In this document: positions 34,492-45,100 of the stretch, in pieces
How the letters are laid out: each line of letters starts with the position of its first letter
How positions within the stretch are numbered: position 1 is the first letter of the stretch
From: Massilia sp. CF038
GTDB lineage: Bacteria; Pseudomonadota; Gammaproteobacteria; Burkholderiales; Burkholderiaceae_D
Assembly (NCBI RefSeq): GCF_900129765.1
Contig: NZ_FQWU01000001.1
Coordinates: forward strand, 1,178,001 to 1,242,000
Direction: 5' to 3'
Length of the DNA: 64,000 nt
Position numbers and translations under genes: made by a program
The notes under the pieces: generated by a model
The model's input: only the letters and a program-made list of their open reading frames with translations
What the model was told of the DNA's origin: nothing
The model's database searches: none

Positions 34492-35712
34492 TTATTGTTG
34501 TTTCAGGGCCTGGCAAAACTGGACGATCCGGGTCGCGGCTTCAACCCCTTCGTCGACCTCGGCAACCAGCGCCATGCGAATCCGGTTCTGGCCGGGATTG
34601 ATCCCGTGCGCTTCGCGCGCCAAGTAGCTGCCAGGCAACACTGTCACATTATATTCGGCATACAGGCGGCGTGCGAATTCCGTGTCGGTCAGGCCGCTGC
34701 GGCGCACATCGGCCCACAGGTAGAAGCCGGCATCGGGCAATTCCACGTCCATCACCTGCTTGAGCATTGGCGTGACCAGGTGGAACTTTTCGCGGTACTT
34801 GTTGCGGTTCTCCTGGACGTGGGTTTCATCGTTCCAGGCCGCAATCGAGGCCGCCTGCACCGGCGGCGACATGGCGCCGCCGCAATAGGTACGGTACAGC
34901 AGGAACTTCTTGATGACGGCAGGGTCGCCTGCGACGAAGCCGGAGCGCATGCCCGGCACGTTGGAGCGCTTCGACAGACTGGAAAACACGATCAGATTGG
35001 CATACGGGCGCTCGCCGCCACTGCGCCCGAGCTGGTGCGCCGCTTCCAGCGCGCCCAGCGGGGCGGCACTGCCATGGTAAATCTCGGAATAGCACTCGTC
35101 GGCGGCAATCACAAAGCCATGCCGGTCGGCCAGGGCAAACAGCTGCTGCCAGTCGTCCAGGCTGAGCGTGGCGCCCGTGGGATTGCCTGGCGAGCACAGG
35201 TACAGCAATTGCACGCGCGGCCAGATAGCGTCGGGCACGCTGGTGTAATCGCAGGCGAAATTGCGGCCCGGCTCGGAATTGACGAAGTAGGGTTCAGCGC
35301 CGGCCAGAAACGCCGCGCCTTCATAAATTTGGTAAAACGGGTTGGGCGACATCACCAGCGGGCCCGGCTGGGCCGCATCGACCACGCAATGGGCAATGCC
35401 AAACAGTGCTTCACGCGAGCCATTGACGGGCAGTACCTGGGTGGCGGGATTAAGCGCGGGAATGCCGTAACGCCGCTCCAGCCAGCCGGCGATGGCGCCG
35501 CGCAAGGCATCGCTGCCGGCCGTGGTCGGATAATTGGCCAGGCCCTGCACCGCGTGCGACAGCGCCTTTTGAATAAACGCGGGGGTTGGATGCTTGGGTT
35601 CGCCAATGCCAAGGCTGATGGGCGCAAACGCTGGATTCGGGGTCACCCCGACAAACAATTGACGCAGTTTTTCAAACGGGTAGGGGTGCAACTTGTCGAG
35701 ATGTGGGTTCAC
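34492..35712 (-). CDS. dapC: Succinyldiaminopimelate transaminase
   Basis: The 406-residue fold-type I aminotransferase starts at a GTG. Its sequence MNPHLDKLHPYPFEKLRQLF is the DapC start, with the cofactor-binding YLCSPGNPTG at about 170 and the Schiff-base lysine in FSSLSKRSNVPGMRSGF at about 245. It transaminates N-succinyl-2-amino-6-oxopimelate with glutamate. It is first in the order dapC-dapD-pilU, while dapE follows only after the paralogue block and the cyclase gene. Confidence 0.94.
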   Translation of the reverse strand: MNPHLDKLHPYPFEKLRQLFVGVTPNPAFAPISLGIGEPKHPTPAFIQKALSHAVQGLANYPTTAGSDALRGAIAGWLERRYGIPALNPATQVLPVNGSREALFGIAHCVVDAAQPGPLVMSPNPFYQIYEGAAFLAGAEPYFVNSEPGRNFACDYTSVPDAIWPRVQLLYLCSPGNPTGATLSLDDWQQLFALADRHGFVIAADECYSEIYHGSAAPLGALEAAHQLGRSGGERPYANLIVFSSLSKRSNVPGMRSGFVAGDPAVIKKFLLYRTYCGGAMSPPVQAASIAAWNDETHVQENRNKYREKFHLVTPMLKQVMDVELPDAGFYLWADVRRSGLTDTEFARRLYAEYNVTVLPGSYLAREAHGINPGQNRIRMALVAEVDEGVEAATRIVQFCQALKQQ

Positions 35713-35750
35713 GGCGGTACCAGGTTATCTAGGACGAAACAGCGTCATTA

Positions 35751-36779
35751 TTATAGGCGACATTGTGCGCCTTCGCGCCATGCGCCCGGATTGACGCCGG
35801 ACCATTCCTTGAAGGCGTGGGTGAACGCACTTTGTTCCTGGTAACCGAGCAAAAACGCGATATCGACCAGCGACAGGCTGTCCTGCCGCAAATAATCGGT
35901 GGCCAGCGCAAAGCGGGCCTGGTCCAGCACCTGCTGGAAGCTGGCGCCCGCCTCATTGAGCTTGCGCTGCAGGGTGCGCGGCGACAGGTTCAGCTGTTCG
36001 GCAATCGACGACAGCCGCACCCGGTCATGCGCCAGATTGCGGATGATGGCCGCATGCACCTGGGCCGCGATGCCTTGCTCGCTGCGGTTGCGTTCCTTGA
36101 GCAGGGTTTCGGCGTGCTGCTGCAGCACGGGGTACAGGCTGGCATCGGCGTTCGGCACCGGCCAGGCCAGCAGCTGGGCCGGGAAGTGGGCCGCATTCAC
36201 GCTGGCGCCAAACTCGGGCATGGCCCCGAAGATGCGCACGTACTCGGCGCCATCGGCTTGCTGGCCATGCACGAACTGCATTTTGGGCGAGGGCAGCGTC
36301 ATGCCCGCCAACCATGTGCTGAACACGCGGATCCCGGCAAACACGCTTTCCACCAGATGGCGGTTGGCGCTCGGGTAGTTGCTTAGCCATTGGTACTGGG
36401 CCAGCTCGCCGTCGCGCGCCAGCGCCGAGCGCCCCAGATCGTGCGCCAGCTGTTCGTAGCGCATGGTCTGCTCGAACACCTGGCCGAAGTCGCGGCAAGC
36501 CAGCAGAATCAGGCCATACACGCTGTAAGTGCCCAGCTTGACTCGTTCCCCCACGTGCAAACCGAAGTGCGGATCGTTGGCCAGGTGGGCGCCCACCGCC
36601 AGCAAGTGCACATAGTCGGCCGCTGCCAGCGAATCGGGAATGGGCTGCAGGGCGTCCGGCGCCAGGCCGGCGGCCACGGCCAGTGCGCGCGCATCCACGC
36701 CACGCGCTTCGGCTGCTTCGAGCAGGGGCTGCAAATACGAACCCGTGACGCGCCGCGCGTCAGGTTGTGCTGCTGGCAT
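35751..36779 (-). CDS. AraC-family transcriptional regulator
   Basis: The 342-residue protein has a large N-terminal ligand domain of the OruR/ArgR type (SYLQPLLEAAEARGVDARAL, then GVLNER-like HFGLHVGERVKLGTYSVYGL) and a C-terminal double helix-turn-helix (RVRLSSIAEQLNLSPRTLQRKLNEAG and LSLVDIAFLLGYQEQSAFTHAFKEWSG). It is divergent from the AGPS-like/GlpD/FGGY operon across a 99-bp region with an inverted repeat, so it is likely that operon's activator. Its ligand is unknown. Confidence 0.93.
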   Translation of the reverse strand: MPAAQPDARRVTGSYLQPLLEAAEARGVDARALAVAAGLAPDALQPIPDSLAAADYVHLLAVGAHLANDPHFGLHVGERVKLGTYSVYGLILLACRDFGQVFEQTMRYEQLAHDLGRSALARDGELAQYQWLSNYPSANRHLVESVFAGIRVFSTWLAGMTLPSPKMQFVHGQQADGAEYVRIFGAMPEFGASVNAAHFPAQLLAWPVPNADASLYPVLQQHAETLLKERNRSEQGIAAQVHAAIIRNLAHDRVRLSSIAEQLNLSPRTLQRKLNEAGASFQQVLDQARFALATDYLRQDSLSLVDIAFLLGYQEQSAFTHAFKEWSGVNPGAWREGAQCRL

Positions 36780-36817
36780 GTTTGAGCAAGGAGGTTGTCA
36801 TAAAAGCGCAATACGAA

Positions 36818-36836
36818 AGTAACGGGCGGCGTTACT
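36818..36836. promoter_or_regulatory. Inverted repeat in the AraC/operon intergenic region
   Basis: AGTAAC-GGGCGGC-GTTACT is a perfect 6+6 bp inverted repeat about midway between the divergent AraC gene and the operon start at 36879. It is a candidate operator; AraC-type proteins more often bind direct repeats, so it could also be the site of another factor. Confidence 0.45.
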
Positions 36837-36878
36837 CTGCCAGCTAGATAAACAGGGCAAGTATAACGGGAAAAACGC

Positions 36879-38474
36879 ATGAAACGGTGGAACGGATGGG
36901 GCGACGACGCCATTGAATTTGCGCTGGGCGACGCGGCGCTGGCATTTTTGCAGGCGCGCCTGGGCAGCGGCGTGCGCACTGACGACGCCAGTTTCGACGC
37001 CACCTGCGCCCAGCTCAAGCGTTCACGCCTGCCGTGGCACCCGCTGGTCGAGACCGCGCCCTCGGTGCGCCTGGCCAATGCCTTGGGCCAGAGCCTGCCG
37101 GACTGGCTGCGCCTGCGCCACGGCCGCATCGATACCGCGCCCGACGGCGTGGCCTTTCCCGAAAGCGCGGACCAGGTGCGCGAACTGCTCGACTTTGCCG
37201 CCAGCTGCGGCGCCCTGGTGATCCCCTGCGGCGGCGCCACCAGCGTGGCCGGCCACCTGACCGTGCCCGACAGCGCGGCGCCGGTGCTGACGGTGAACAT
37301 GGCGCGCATGCGGGCGCTGCGCAACCTCGATCCGGACGCACTGCTGGCCACCTTCGAGGCCGGCGTGTTCGGCCCCGACCTGGAAGCGCAGCTGCGCGCG
37401 CACGGCTACACGCTGGGCCATTTTCCGCAATCGTTTGAATACTCCACGCTGGGCGGCTGGATCGTCACGCGTTCATCGGGACAGCAATCGCTGCGTTACG
37501 GACGCATCGAGCAGCTGTTCGCAGGCGGCCGCGTCGAGACCCCGGCCGGCCGCCTCGATTTGCCCACCTTCCCGGCCTCGGCTGCCGGCACCGATCTGCG
37601 CGAAATGGTGCTCGGTTCCGAAGGGCGGCTGGGCATTCTGACCGAAGCGGCCGTGCGCATCACGCCCTTGCCGCCGTTTGAAGCCTTCCACGCCGTGTTC
37701 TTCCCGGACTGGGACAGCGCGGCCCTGGCCACGCGCCAGATCGCCCAGGCAAAGCTGCCCTTGTCGATGCTGCGCCTGTCCAACCCGCTCGAAACCGTGA
37801 CCATGCTGACCCTGGCCGGGCACAAGCGCCTGGTGGGTGCGCTCGAGACTTATCTGCGCTGGCGCGGCTGCGCCGACGGCAAATGCATGCTGATGATCGG
37901 CGTGAGCGGCGCCAAAGGCCCGGCCAGCAGCGCGCTGGGGGCGGCGCTGGCGCTGGCGCGCAAGCAGGGCGGCGTCCACGTGGGCCGCAAGATGGGCGAC
38001 AAATGGAAGCAGAACCGCTTCCGCAATGTCTACCTGCGCAACACCGCCTGGCAGCATGGTTATGCCATCGACACCGTGGAAACCGCGGTCGACTGGCCGG
38101 GCGTGACGGGCATGATGCAGGCGGTCGAGCAAGCCGCAACGGACGCCATGGCCGCGCGCGGTGAACGGGTGCACGCCTACACCCACCTGTCGCACATGTA
38201 TGCGCAGGGCGCCAGCGTGTACACCACGTTCGTGTACCGCCTGTCGGGCAGCTACGAAGGCGATCTGGCGCGCTGGCGTGCGCTCAAGGGCGCCGTCTCG
38301 CAAGCCATTGTCGACAATGGCGGCACCATCAGTCACCAGCACGGCGTGGGCTCCGACCACGCGCCTTATCTGGCGGCCGAGAAGGGCGAACTGGGCATCG
38401 GCGCCATGCAAGCGCTGTTCCGCCACTTCGATCCGGCTGGCTGCATGAACCCGGGCAAACTGGTGGCTGCGTGA
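36879..38474 (+). CDS. FAD-binding oxidase resembling alkyl-DHAP synthase
   Basis: The 531-residue VAO/PCMH flavoprotein follows alkylglycerone-phosphate synthase (AGPS) along its whole length. It starts MKRWNGWGDD like the W-N-G-W-G start of AGPS. The FAD loop is PCGGATSVAGHLT (about 113-125), the second FAD segment is EYSTLGGWIVTRSSGQ (about 186-201), then GSEGRLGILTEA, and near the C-terminus TISHQHGVGSDH and MNPGKL. AGPS swaps the acyl group of acyl-DHAP for a fatty alcohol; bacterial homologues may act differently. It is translated with a GlpD-like gene (GTGA overlap), so the substrate is probably a glycerol-3-phosphate or DHAP derivative. Confidence 0.85.
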   Translation: MKRWNGWGDDAIEFALGDAALAFLQARLGSGVRTDDASFDATCAQLKRSRLPWHPLVETAPSVRLANALGQSLPDWLRLRHGRIDTAPDGVAFPESADQVRELLDFAASCGALVIPCGGATSVAGHLTVPDSAAPVLTVNMARMRALRNLDPDALLATFEAGVFGPDLEAQLRAHGYTLGHFPQSFEYSTLGGWIVTRSSGQQSLRYGRIEQLFAGGRVETPAGRLDLPTFPASAAGTDLREMVLGSEGRLGILTEAAVRITPLPPFEAFHAVFFPDWDSAALATRQIAQAKLPLSMLRLSNPLETVTMLTLAGHKRLVGALETYLRWRGCADGKCMLMIGVSGAKGPASSALGAALALARKQGGVHVGRKMGDKWKQNRFRNVYLRNTAWQHGYAIDTVETAVDWPGVTGMMQAVEQAATDAMAARGERVHAYTHLSHMYAQGASVYTTFVYRLSGSYEGDLARWRALKGAVSQAIVDNGGTISHQHGVGSDHAPYLAAEKGELGIGAMQALFRHFDPAGCMNPGKLVAA

Positions 38475-40045
38475 GCGGCCCCTGGCAAACGGGCTGGCGC
38501 GCGTCGCTGCCAGCCCTGGCCGCGCGCGAGTGGGATGTGCTGATCATTGGCGGCGGTATCACCGGGGCCGGCATTTTGCTGGAAGCGGCGCGCCGCGGCC
38601 TGAAAGCGTTGCTGGTGGAGCAGCGCGATTTCGCCTGGGGCACCTCGAGCCGCTCGTCCAAGCTGGTGCACGGTGGCCTGCGCTATCTGAAGGAAGGCAA
38701 ATTCGGCCTGACGCGCGAATCGGTGCAGGAACGCGATGGTCTGCTGCGCGACGCGCGCGGCCTGGTCGAGCCGCAAAGTTTTGCCTTTGGCGACTACGCG
38801 GGCGGCAAGCCAGGTCGCAAGACCTTCCTGCTGGGGCTGGCCATTTATGATCTGCTGTCCGGCCGCCGCGAACGGCATGCCATCGGCCACAGCGAATTTC
38901 TGATGATGGCGCCCAACATCGCGCGCAGCGCCCTGCAGGGCGGCATGTGCTACACCGATGCCAAAACCGACGACGCGCGCCTGGTGCTGCGCGTGCTGCA
39001 ACAAGCCCAGGCCCATGGCGGCGTGGCTGTCAATTACATGGCTGCCGACAGCTTGCTGCGCTCGGGCAGCACCGTGATTGGCGCGCGCCTGGTTGACGGC
39101 GTGGACGGCAGCGCTCACGAAGTGCGGGCGCGCCTGGTCATCAATGCCACTGGCGCCTGGGCCGACCAGCTGCGCGGCCAGACCGGCGCCCCCGCCAAAA
39201 TCCGCCCGCTGCGCGGCAGCCACCTGATTTTCCCGGCCTGGCGCCTGCCGCTGGCGCAGGCCGTCAGTCTGATGCACCCGCACGACGGCCGCCCCGTGTT
39301 TGCCTATCCCTGGGAAGGGGTGACGCTGGTGGGCACCACCGATGTCGATCATGGCGCCAGTCTGAAGGCCGAAGCAGCCATCACGCGCCCCGAGCTGGAC
39401 TACCTGATGCAGGCCTTGCAGCACGCCTTTCCCGATCTGCCGCTGGCCGAGGGCGACATTCTGGCCACCTACGCCGGCGTGCGGCCGGTGATCGACAGCG
39501 GCCAGCTGGACCCATCGAAGGAAGGACGCGAGCACGCGGTCTGGATCGACGACGGCCTGATGACCGTCACCGGCGGCAAGCTGACCACCTTCCGCGTGAT
39601 CGCCCTCGACGCGCTCAGGCGCGCCATGCCGCTGCTGCCGGGCTGGGACGATGCGCTCGAGCCGCACCCGATTTTCATGCCGCCGGCGCCGGCCCGCCTG
39701 CGCTTGCGTGGCAGCCAGCGCGCCCGCCTGGAAGGGCGCTACGGCGATGCGGCTGGCGCACTGGTGGCGGCGGCCCGCCCCGGCGAAATGGAACTGATTC
39801 CCGGCACCCAGACCTTCTGGGCCGAGCTGCGCTGGGCCGCGCGTGCTGAAGCCGTGCTGCACCTGGAAGACTTGCTGCTGCGGCGCACCCGCCTGGGTCT
39901 GCAGCTGCGCGGCGGCGGCACCGGCCACATGGCGCGCATTCGCGCCATCTGCCAGGACGAGTTGGGCTGGGACGACGCGCACTGGACCGCGTCCGAAGCG
40001 GCCTATCTGGCATTATGGAAGTCCCACTACAGTTTGCCAACATGA
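38471..40045 (+). CDS. Glycerol-3-phosphate dehydrogenase/oxidase (GlpD-like)
   Basis: The 524-residue flavoprotein begins at a GTG overlapping the previous stop. It has the FAD motif [22 protein letters not shown] (about 22-43), the GlpD motif [18 protein letters not shown] (about 57-74), and [11 protein letters not shown] followed by [13 protein letters not shown]. The C-terminal helical domain of GlpD is present ([23 protein letters not shown]). It should oxidise sn-glycerol-3-phosphate, or a close analogue, to the ketone and pass electrons to quinone. It is the second gene of the AraC-controlled operon. Confidence 0.93.
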   Translation: MSGPWQTGWRASLPALAAREWDVLIIGGGITGAGILLEAARRGLKALLVEQRDFAWGTSSRSSKLVHGGLRYLKEGKFGLTRESVQERDGLLRDARGLVEPQSFAFGDYAGGKPGRKTFLLGLAIYDLLSGRRERHAIGHSEFLMMAPNIARSALQGGMCYTDAKTDDARLVLRVLQQAQAHGGVAVNYMAADSLLRSGSTVIGARLVDGVDGSAHEVRARLVINATGAWADQLRGQTGAPAKIRPLRGSHLIFPAWRLPLAQAVSLMHPHDGRPVFAYPWEGVTLVGTTDVDHGASLKAEAAITRPELDYLMQALQHAFPDLPLAEGDILATYAGVRPVIDSGQLDPSKEGREHAVWIDDGLMTVTGGKLTTFRVIALDALRRAMPLLPGWDDALEPHPIFMPPAPARLRLRGSQRARLEGRYGDAAGALVAAARPGEMELIPGTQTFWAELRWAARAEAVLHLEDLLLRRTRLGLQLRGGGTGHMARIRAICQDELGWDDAHWTASEAAYLALWKSHYSLPT

Positions 40046-41598
40046 AGACCATTCTCGCCATCGACAACGGGACCCAGAGCGTGCGGGCGATCCTGTTCGA
40101 CTTGCACGGCAATATCGTGGCCAAGTCCCAGGTGCACCTGGAGCCGTATTTCTCGGCCCAACCGGGCTGGGCCGAGCATTGCGCCAATGGCTACTGGGAC
40201 GCCGTGTGCCAGGCCTGCCAGGGCCTGTGGACGCAGGACGGGGTCGACAAGACGGCAGTGCAGGGCGTGGCCGTGACCACCCAGCGCGGCACCATTGTCA
40301 CGCTGGACCGCGACGGCCAGCCGCTGCGTCCGGCCATCACCTGGCTCGACCAGCGCCGTACCGAGACCGTGCCGCCGATTGGCAAGTGGTGGGACCTGGC
40401 GTTCCGGCTGGCACGGGTCAAGGACACGGTCGACTTTTTCCGCGGCGAGGCCGAAGTCAACTGGATCAAGGCGCACGAACCGGCCATCTGGGCAAAAACC
40501 GACAAGGTGCTGCTGCTGTCGGGCTTTTTGAACTACAAGCTCAGTGGCACCTTTGCCGACTCCACCGGCTCCCAGGTGGCCTACCTGCCATTCGACTACA
40601 AGCGCCAGCGCTGGGCCAAGCCGGGCGACTGGAAGTGGCAGGCACTGGCGGTGCAGCCGCACATGCTCAATGCCCTGGTAGCGCCGGGCACCCGGATTGG
40701 CGCCATCACGCCGGCTGCCGCTGCCGCCAGCGGCATTCCGGCCGGCTTGCCACTGCTGGCGGCCGCCGCCGACAAGGCCTGCGAAGTGATTGGCGCGGGC
40801 TGCCAGGCGCCCCACATCGGCTGCCTGAGCTACGGCACCACCGCCACCATCAACACCACCAGCCCCACCTATGTGGAAGTGACGCCCTTCATTCCGCCGT
40901 ACCCGGCCGCCATTGCGCACGCCTACAGTACCGAAGTGCAGATCTTTCGCGGCTACTGGATGGTCAACTGGTTCAAGGAGCAGTTCGGGCACCTCGAGCG
41001 CGCGCGCGCGCTGGCCGAAGACATCGCGCCCGAGCAATTGTTCGACGAACTGGTCAATGCGGTGCCGGCCGGTTCCATGGGCTTGATGCTGCAACCGTAC
41101 TGGACGCCCGGCATCAAGGTGCCGGGACCGGAAGCGAAGGGCGCCATTATCGGCTTTGGCGATGTGCATACCCGTGCTCACGTGTACCGCGCCATTCTGG
41201 AAGGCCTGGCCTACGCCCTGCGCGAAGGCAAGGAACGGATCGAACGGCGCAGCGGCGTGCCCATTACCGAACTGCGCGTCTCCGGCGGCGGCTCGCAGAG
41301 CGACGCGGCCATGCAGCTCACGGCGGACATTTTCGGCTTGCCCACGGCGCGCCCGCATGTCTACGAAACCTCCGGCCTGGGCGCGGCCATTGATGCAGCC
41401 GTGGGTCTGGGCCTGTATCCGGATTTCGCCACGGCGATTGCCGCCATGACGCGGGTGGGGCGCGTGTTCGAGCCGATTGCCGCCAACCAGGCCATCTACG
41501 AGCGCCTGTACCGGCGCGTCTACAAGAAAATGTACGAGCGGCTGCAACCCATGTATGCCGACATTGCCGCCATCACCGGGTACCCGACCCCGCGCTGA
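40042..41598 (+). CDS. FGGY-family sugar/polyol kinase (glycerol-kinase-like)
   Basis: With the ATG at 40042 (ATGA overlap with the GlpD-like stop) the protein has 518 residues, a normal FGGY length. [17 protein letters not shown] is the phosphate-1 motif, [12 protein letters not shown] and ITWLDQRR the substrate-loop region, and [25 protein letters not shown] the adenosine motif. It is not a close copy of GlpK: the glycerol kinase WWHITD-type motifs are absent. It phosphorylates a polyol or sugar alcohol, so the operon could feed a phosphorylated product into the GlpD-like step. Confidence 0.9.
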   Translation: MKTILAIDNGTQSVRAILFDLHGNIVAKSQVHLEPYFSAQPGWAEHCANGYWDAVCQACQGLWTQDGVDKTAVQGVAVTTQRGTIVTLDRDGQPLRPAITWLDQRRTETVPPIGKWWDLAFRLARVKDTVDFFRGEAEVNWIKAHEPAIWAKTDKVLLLSGFLNYKLSGTFADSTGSQVAYLPFDYKRQRWAKPGDWKWQALAVQPHMLNALVAPGTRIGAITPAAAAASGIPAGLPLLAAAADKACEVIGAGCQAPHIGCLSYGTTATINTTSPTYVEVTPFIPPYPAAIAHAYSTEVQIFRGYWMVNWFKEQFGHLERARALAEDIAPEQLFDELVNAVPAGSMGLMLQPYWTPGIKVPGPEAKGAIIGFGDVHTRAHVYRAILEGLAYALREGKERIERRSGVPITELRVSGGGSQSDAAMQLTADIFGLPTARPHVYETSGLGAAIDAAVGLGLYPDFATAIAAMTRVGRVFEPIAANQAIYERLYRRVYKKMYERLQPMYADIAAITGYPTPR

Positions 41599-41604
41599 GG
41601 GTGC

Positions 41605-42195
41605 TTACAGCCGGATTTCGCTATCGAGCAGAAAGTCGCGCGTGACTTCGCTGTGTACGGCGATGCGCCCGATCTTGCCCGGGGCAAAATGCAAGCCCTG
41701 CAAGGCAGCCAGCACGAGCGCGCGTTCAGCCTCGTTCAATTCATCTTTCTCGAACCGCACTGCCGTCACATTGCCCATCACATCGATGGATAGTGTCACC
41801 GTGGCCGCCTGCGGCGCCACGCCTGGCACGATCAACAAGGTGTCGCCCACGAGCTGATCGACCAGCACCGGTTCCTGGGTCAATTCGCGTGCAGTGAAAT
41901 AGCGTACGGGAGCAGGCTCGTGCTGCGCCGTTGGTGTGGCAGGGGAAGGGGAGAGCTGCGCGGCAGGCGCCGTGTTGGCCGCTGCGGCAGTCGGTACGGC
42001 TTGGACAGCAGGCGCCGCGCTGGCGCGCTGTGCCGGGACCAGGCGCAGCGCCAGAGGAGGCGCCGCGCGCGGCCCGGACGGCAGGGCGCCGTCCGGAGTG
42101 GTGTTGCTGGTCAAGAAGAACAGGGCGGCACCGCCATGGGCCGCCACAGACAACAACAAGGCAACTGCAACGCGATACTGTTTGTTCAATGCCAC
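41605..42195 (-). CDS. TonB-like protein at the end of the pilin operon
   Basis: The 196-residue protein starts at a GTG (alternative TTG at 42189). It has one N-terminal membrane helix (VAVALLLSVAAHGGAALFFL, with the His of TonB-type anchors), an alanine/proline-rich periplasmic linker (about 35-95), and a small C-terminal domain (TVTLSIDVMGNVTAVRFEKD) with a TonB-C-like pattern. It lies 3 bp after pilY1 and may connect the pilus assembly or another outer-membrane part to the inner membrane. It is not PilY2, which is shorter and different. Confidence 0.65.
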   Translation of the reverse strand: MALNKQYRVAVALLLSVAAHGGAALFFLTSNTTPDGALPSGPRAAPPLALRLVPAQRASAAPAVQAVPTAAAANTAPAAQLSPSPATPTAQHEPAPVRYFTARELTQEPVLVDQLVGDTLLIVPGVAPQAATVTLSIDVMGNVTAVRFEKDELNEAERALVLAALQGLHFAPGKIGRIAVHSEVTRDFLLDSEIRL

Positions 42196-42198
42196 TTT

Positions 42199-45100
42199 TT
42201 AATCAAACAGTTCACGCCACATGACGCGGTTCACTTTCAACGTGCTCGGGGTGTTCGGGTCGCCACCATCGCCCAGCTGCACTTCCTTCGGCGTTGGGGT
42301 CTTGCCGTCCGCCGTCACCGAATAGATGACCGAGGTGCCGTTAGGCAGCGTGGCAACAGTCAGACCAACGATTGGCGACGTGATCTTGTTGCCCGCTGGT
42401 ACGTCCGTCTTCAAGTCGTTACCGGTCAGGCCACCGAGCTGATACAGCCAGCTGTAGCCGCCAGGCTGGCAGGCCGACGCCGTTGGCACGGTGGTCGAGA
42501 AGATGACCGTGGTGCCAAACAGTTGCGGATCGATCGTGACGCGCTCGCCCGCATCGGCCAGCTTCGAGTACCAGCCAAACTTGGTGGTCCAGTCAATCGC
42601 GTTGTCGCTAAAGGTGCGCGAGGTGGCGGTGGTGGCCACCGTCTGTTCCACCAGTTTGGTCATGTCGGTCAGCGTGGTGCTCGCATCGTCCTTGATTGCG
42701 AACAGGCTCTGCGGACGCACGTCGGTCAGGTCGCTGTCACCAAGATAACGGCCACTACCGAAATAGACCACGTACTTGGCTTTCGATCCGCTTGGCGCAG
42801 GGCCGATTTCAGGCGCAACCATGATGGGCTTGGTCGAACCGAAGGACACCAGCTTGGTCAGGGCGCCCGTGGTCAGGTTGATGCGCCACATATTGCCGTA
42901 CAGATCGCCGCCGTAGGCGCCAATCGACAAGTTCTCTTCAACGAAGTTCTCCACGACCACGTTCAATTTTGCCAGACCGCTTGGATCGCTGGCCGTGCCT
43001 TCATTCGTGGTGATGGTGCGGATCGGTTTGCCGGTGGCCAGGTCCAGCACAAACACATAACCCTTGCCGTCCGCGCCACTGTACTTGCCACCTTCGGGCA
43101 CGTTGTTGTAACCGGAGCTCAGCACCGCGACCCAGGTTTTGTTCGCGTCGTTGAGTTTGGTCATGTAGGCGGTGCCGTAGCTGTAGCCCATGTTCTGGTT
43201 TTCTTCAGCCGTGTAGTTCCACAGCAGCTTCGGGGTGCCAGGATCGGTCACATCCATGGCGTAGTAACCGCGGCCACCCTTGCCCAGACCGCCGATGAGG
43301 ATGGTGCGCCATTCGCCATTGATCTGTACGTCGCTCATCGACAGCGGACCGTCCAGGTAGTAGCGGTGATTGTTTTCGTAGTTGGTGTCGAGCAGGCGCC
43401 ACATATCCTTCATGATCACCGGTGGCACATACGCCCAGCGTTCGGTGCCGGTCTTGCCATCAAATGCATGCAGCATGCCATCGTTGGATTGCACATACAG
43501 GGTTGGATCACGCGCTTCCTTCAATTTCTTGAAGGTGGCATACGTCGGATCGACGAAGCCGAACGGCGGCGCCTTCACATAGATCGGCTGCGAGTGCACG
43601 ATATCGCCCAGAACTTTTTCGCGATCGCGGTACAGGCGCTGGTAGGCGCCGAAGCTGGCATCGCGGTCCTGGTCTTCGTAACGGTCCTGGCCACGCAGAG
43701 CCTTGATCATCAGCGCTGGGGTGGCAGCACTCTTCTGGGCCGCATTCCAGTCGGCATACTGGCTCAGCTTGGTGTTATCGAAATAGGCCAGCAGCGTGGC
43801 AGGCAGCTCGGTTGCGGTGAAGTTGACCAGCTTGCTGCCATCGTGCGTATAAATGACGCGGGTATCGGCGTCGCCGCCAGCGACAATCTTCGCCCGCAGC
43901 AGCGCTTCGCTTTGCCATACCGCGGTGGCGCCGATCGCGCCGGTATTCAGATCGATCGGATAGGCGCTCAGTTCGCCATCCCACTTCTGGGTACGGTACG
44001 TTGCAATGAAGATCGAATTGTCGCCAGCAACCGGCTGCAAGTTCGAGGTTGCCGCAGCGGCGCCGCTACCGGTGGTGCGTTCAATACTGTTGAGGGCGCG
44101 TTTCATGCCCGCTTCCAGCGCGTTCGGATCCTGGGTACTGAAGTAGGTACCGCGGCCATTGACTGCGGCGTGCCACAAGTCATCAATCGTCTCTTGCGAG
44201 TTGGACGTCACTTTTGGCCACGATTTCGACCCTTGCTTGATGTCGAAATAGTCGCCCGAGGTGCTGGTCTTGTAGGCATCGTCGTAGTTCAAGGTGCCGT
44301 CCAGGCCCAGCGACACGGTAAACGTCGTCATGTGCTGGTGCTGGGCGACGTCATCGACGTCCACATTGGCGCCCGATGGCGGCACATTGTTGGTGCACAA
44401 GTCCGGCGTGGTGCAGTTGGTGCGCAAGTCGGTGTGGTAGTAGTAATACGCAATGTCAGCCAGGGTGTCCGGGGTTTTCAGATCATCGCGCGATGGGCGC
44501 GACACCGTGGCTGCGCCATCGATGTCGTCGACAGCCGGATTGTAGTTGTCGTTCCAGTAACCGTCAGTGGCCAGAATGGTGAAATTGCGCTGGCACGAAT
44601 ACTGGATCGGATCGCCGTAGGCAGCCGTATTGGTGCCAGAATACATTTTGCCCAAGGAGTCGAGCGAGGTACGCAAGGGCGTACCGCCGCTTGGTACGCT
44701 GGCATACAAATTGTTGTAGAACGCGGTCTTTTGCGCAGCATCAAAGTTGGCGATCTTGACGATGGCCGGGTTGTTGATGGTGGTCATCCCGACACGGGCG
44801 TGCAGGAAGTTTTCATCGGCTGGATCGAGCGCCAGTGCCGCCCCGGTTTTCGGGGTGCCGCGCACATCGCGGAACGACAGGCCGATCGCGCTCTTGGTCA
44901 TTTGCATGCGGGTACGATACCAGGTGTACCAGGTTGCAAAATTGGTCATCTCTTCCGCATAGGTACAAGCGGCGCCAGCGCAGTCGGTGCGCGAAATGGC
45001 TTTGGTCGGGAACACAGTACCGGGCTTGATGTCCACGCGCGACCAGTTAAAGAAGCGCACATACTTGTACGTGGCATCCTTCTTGGCCTGGCAGGTACCG

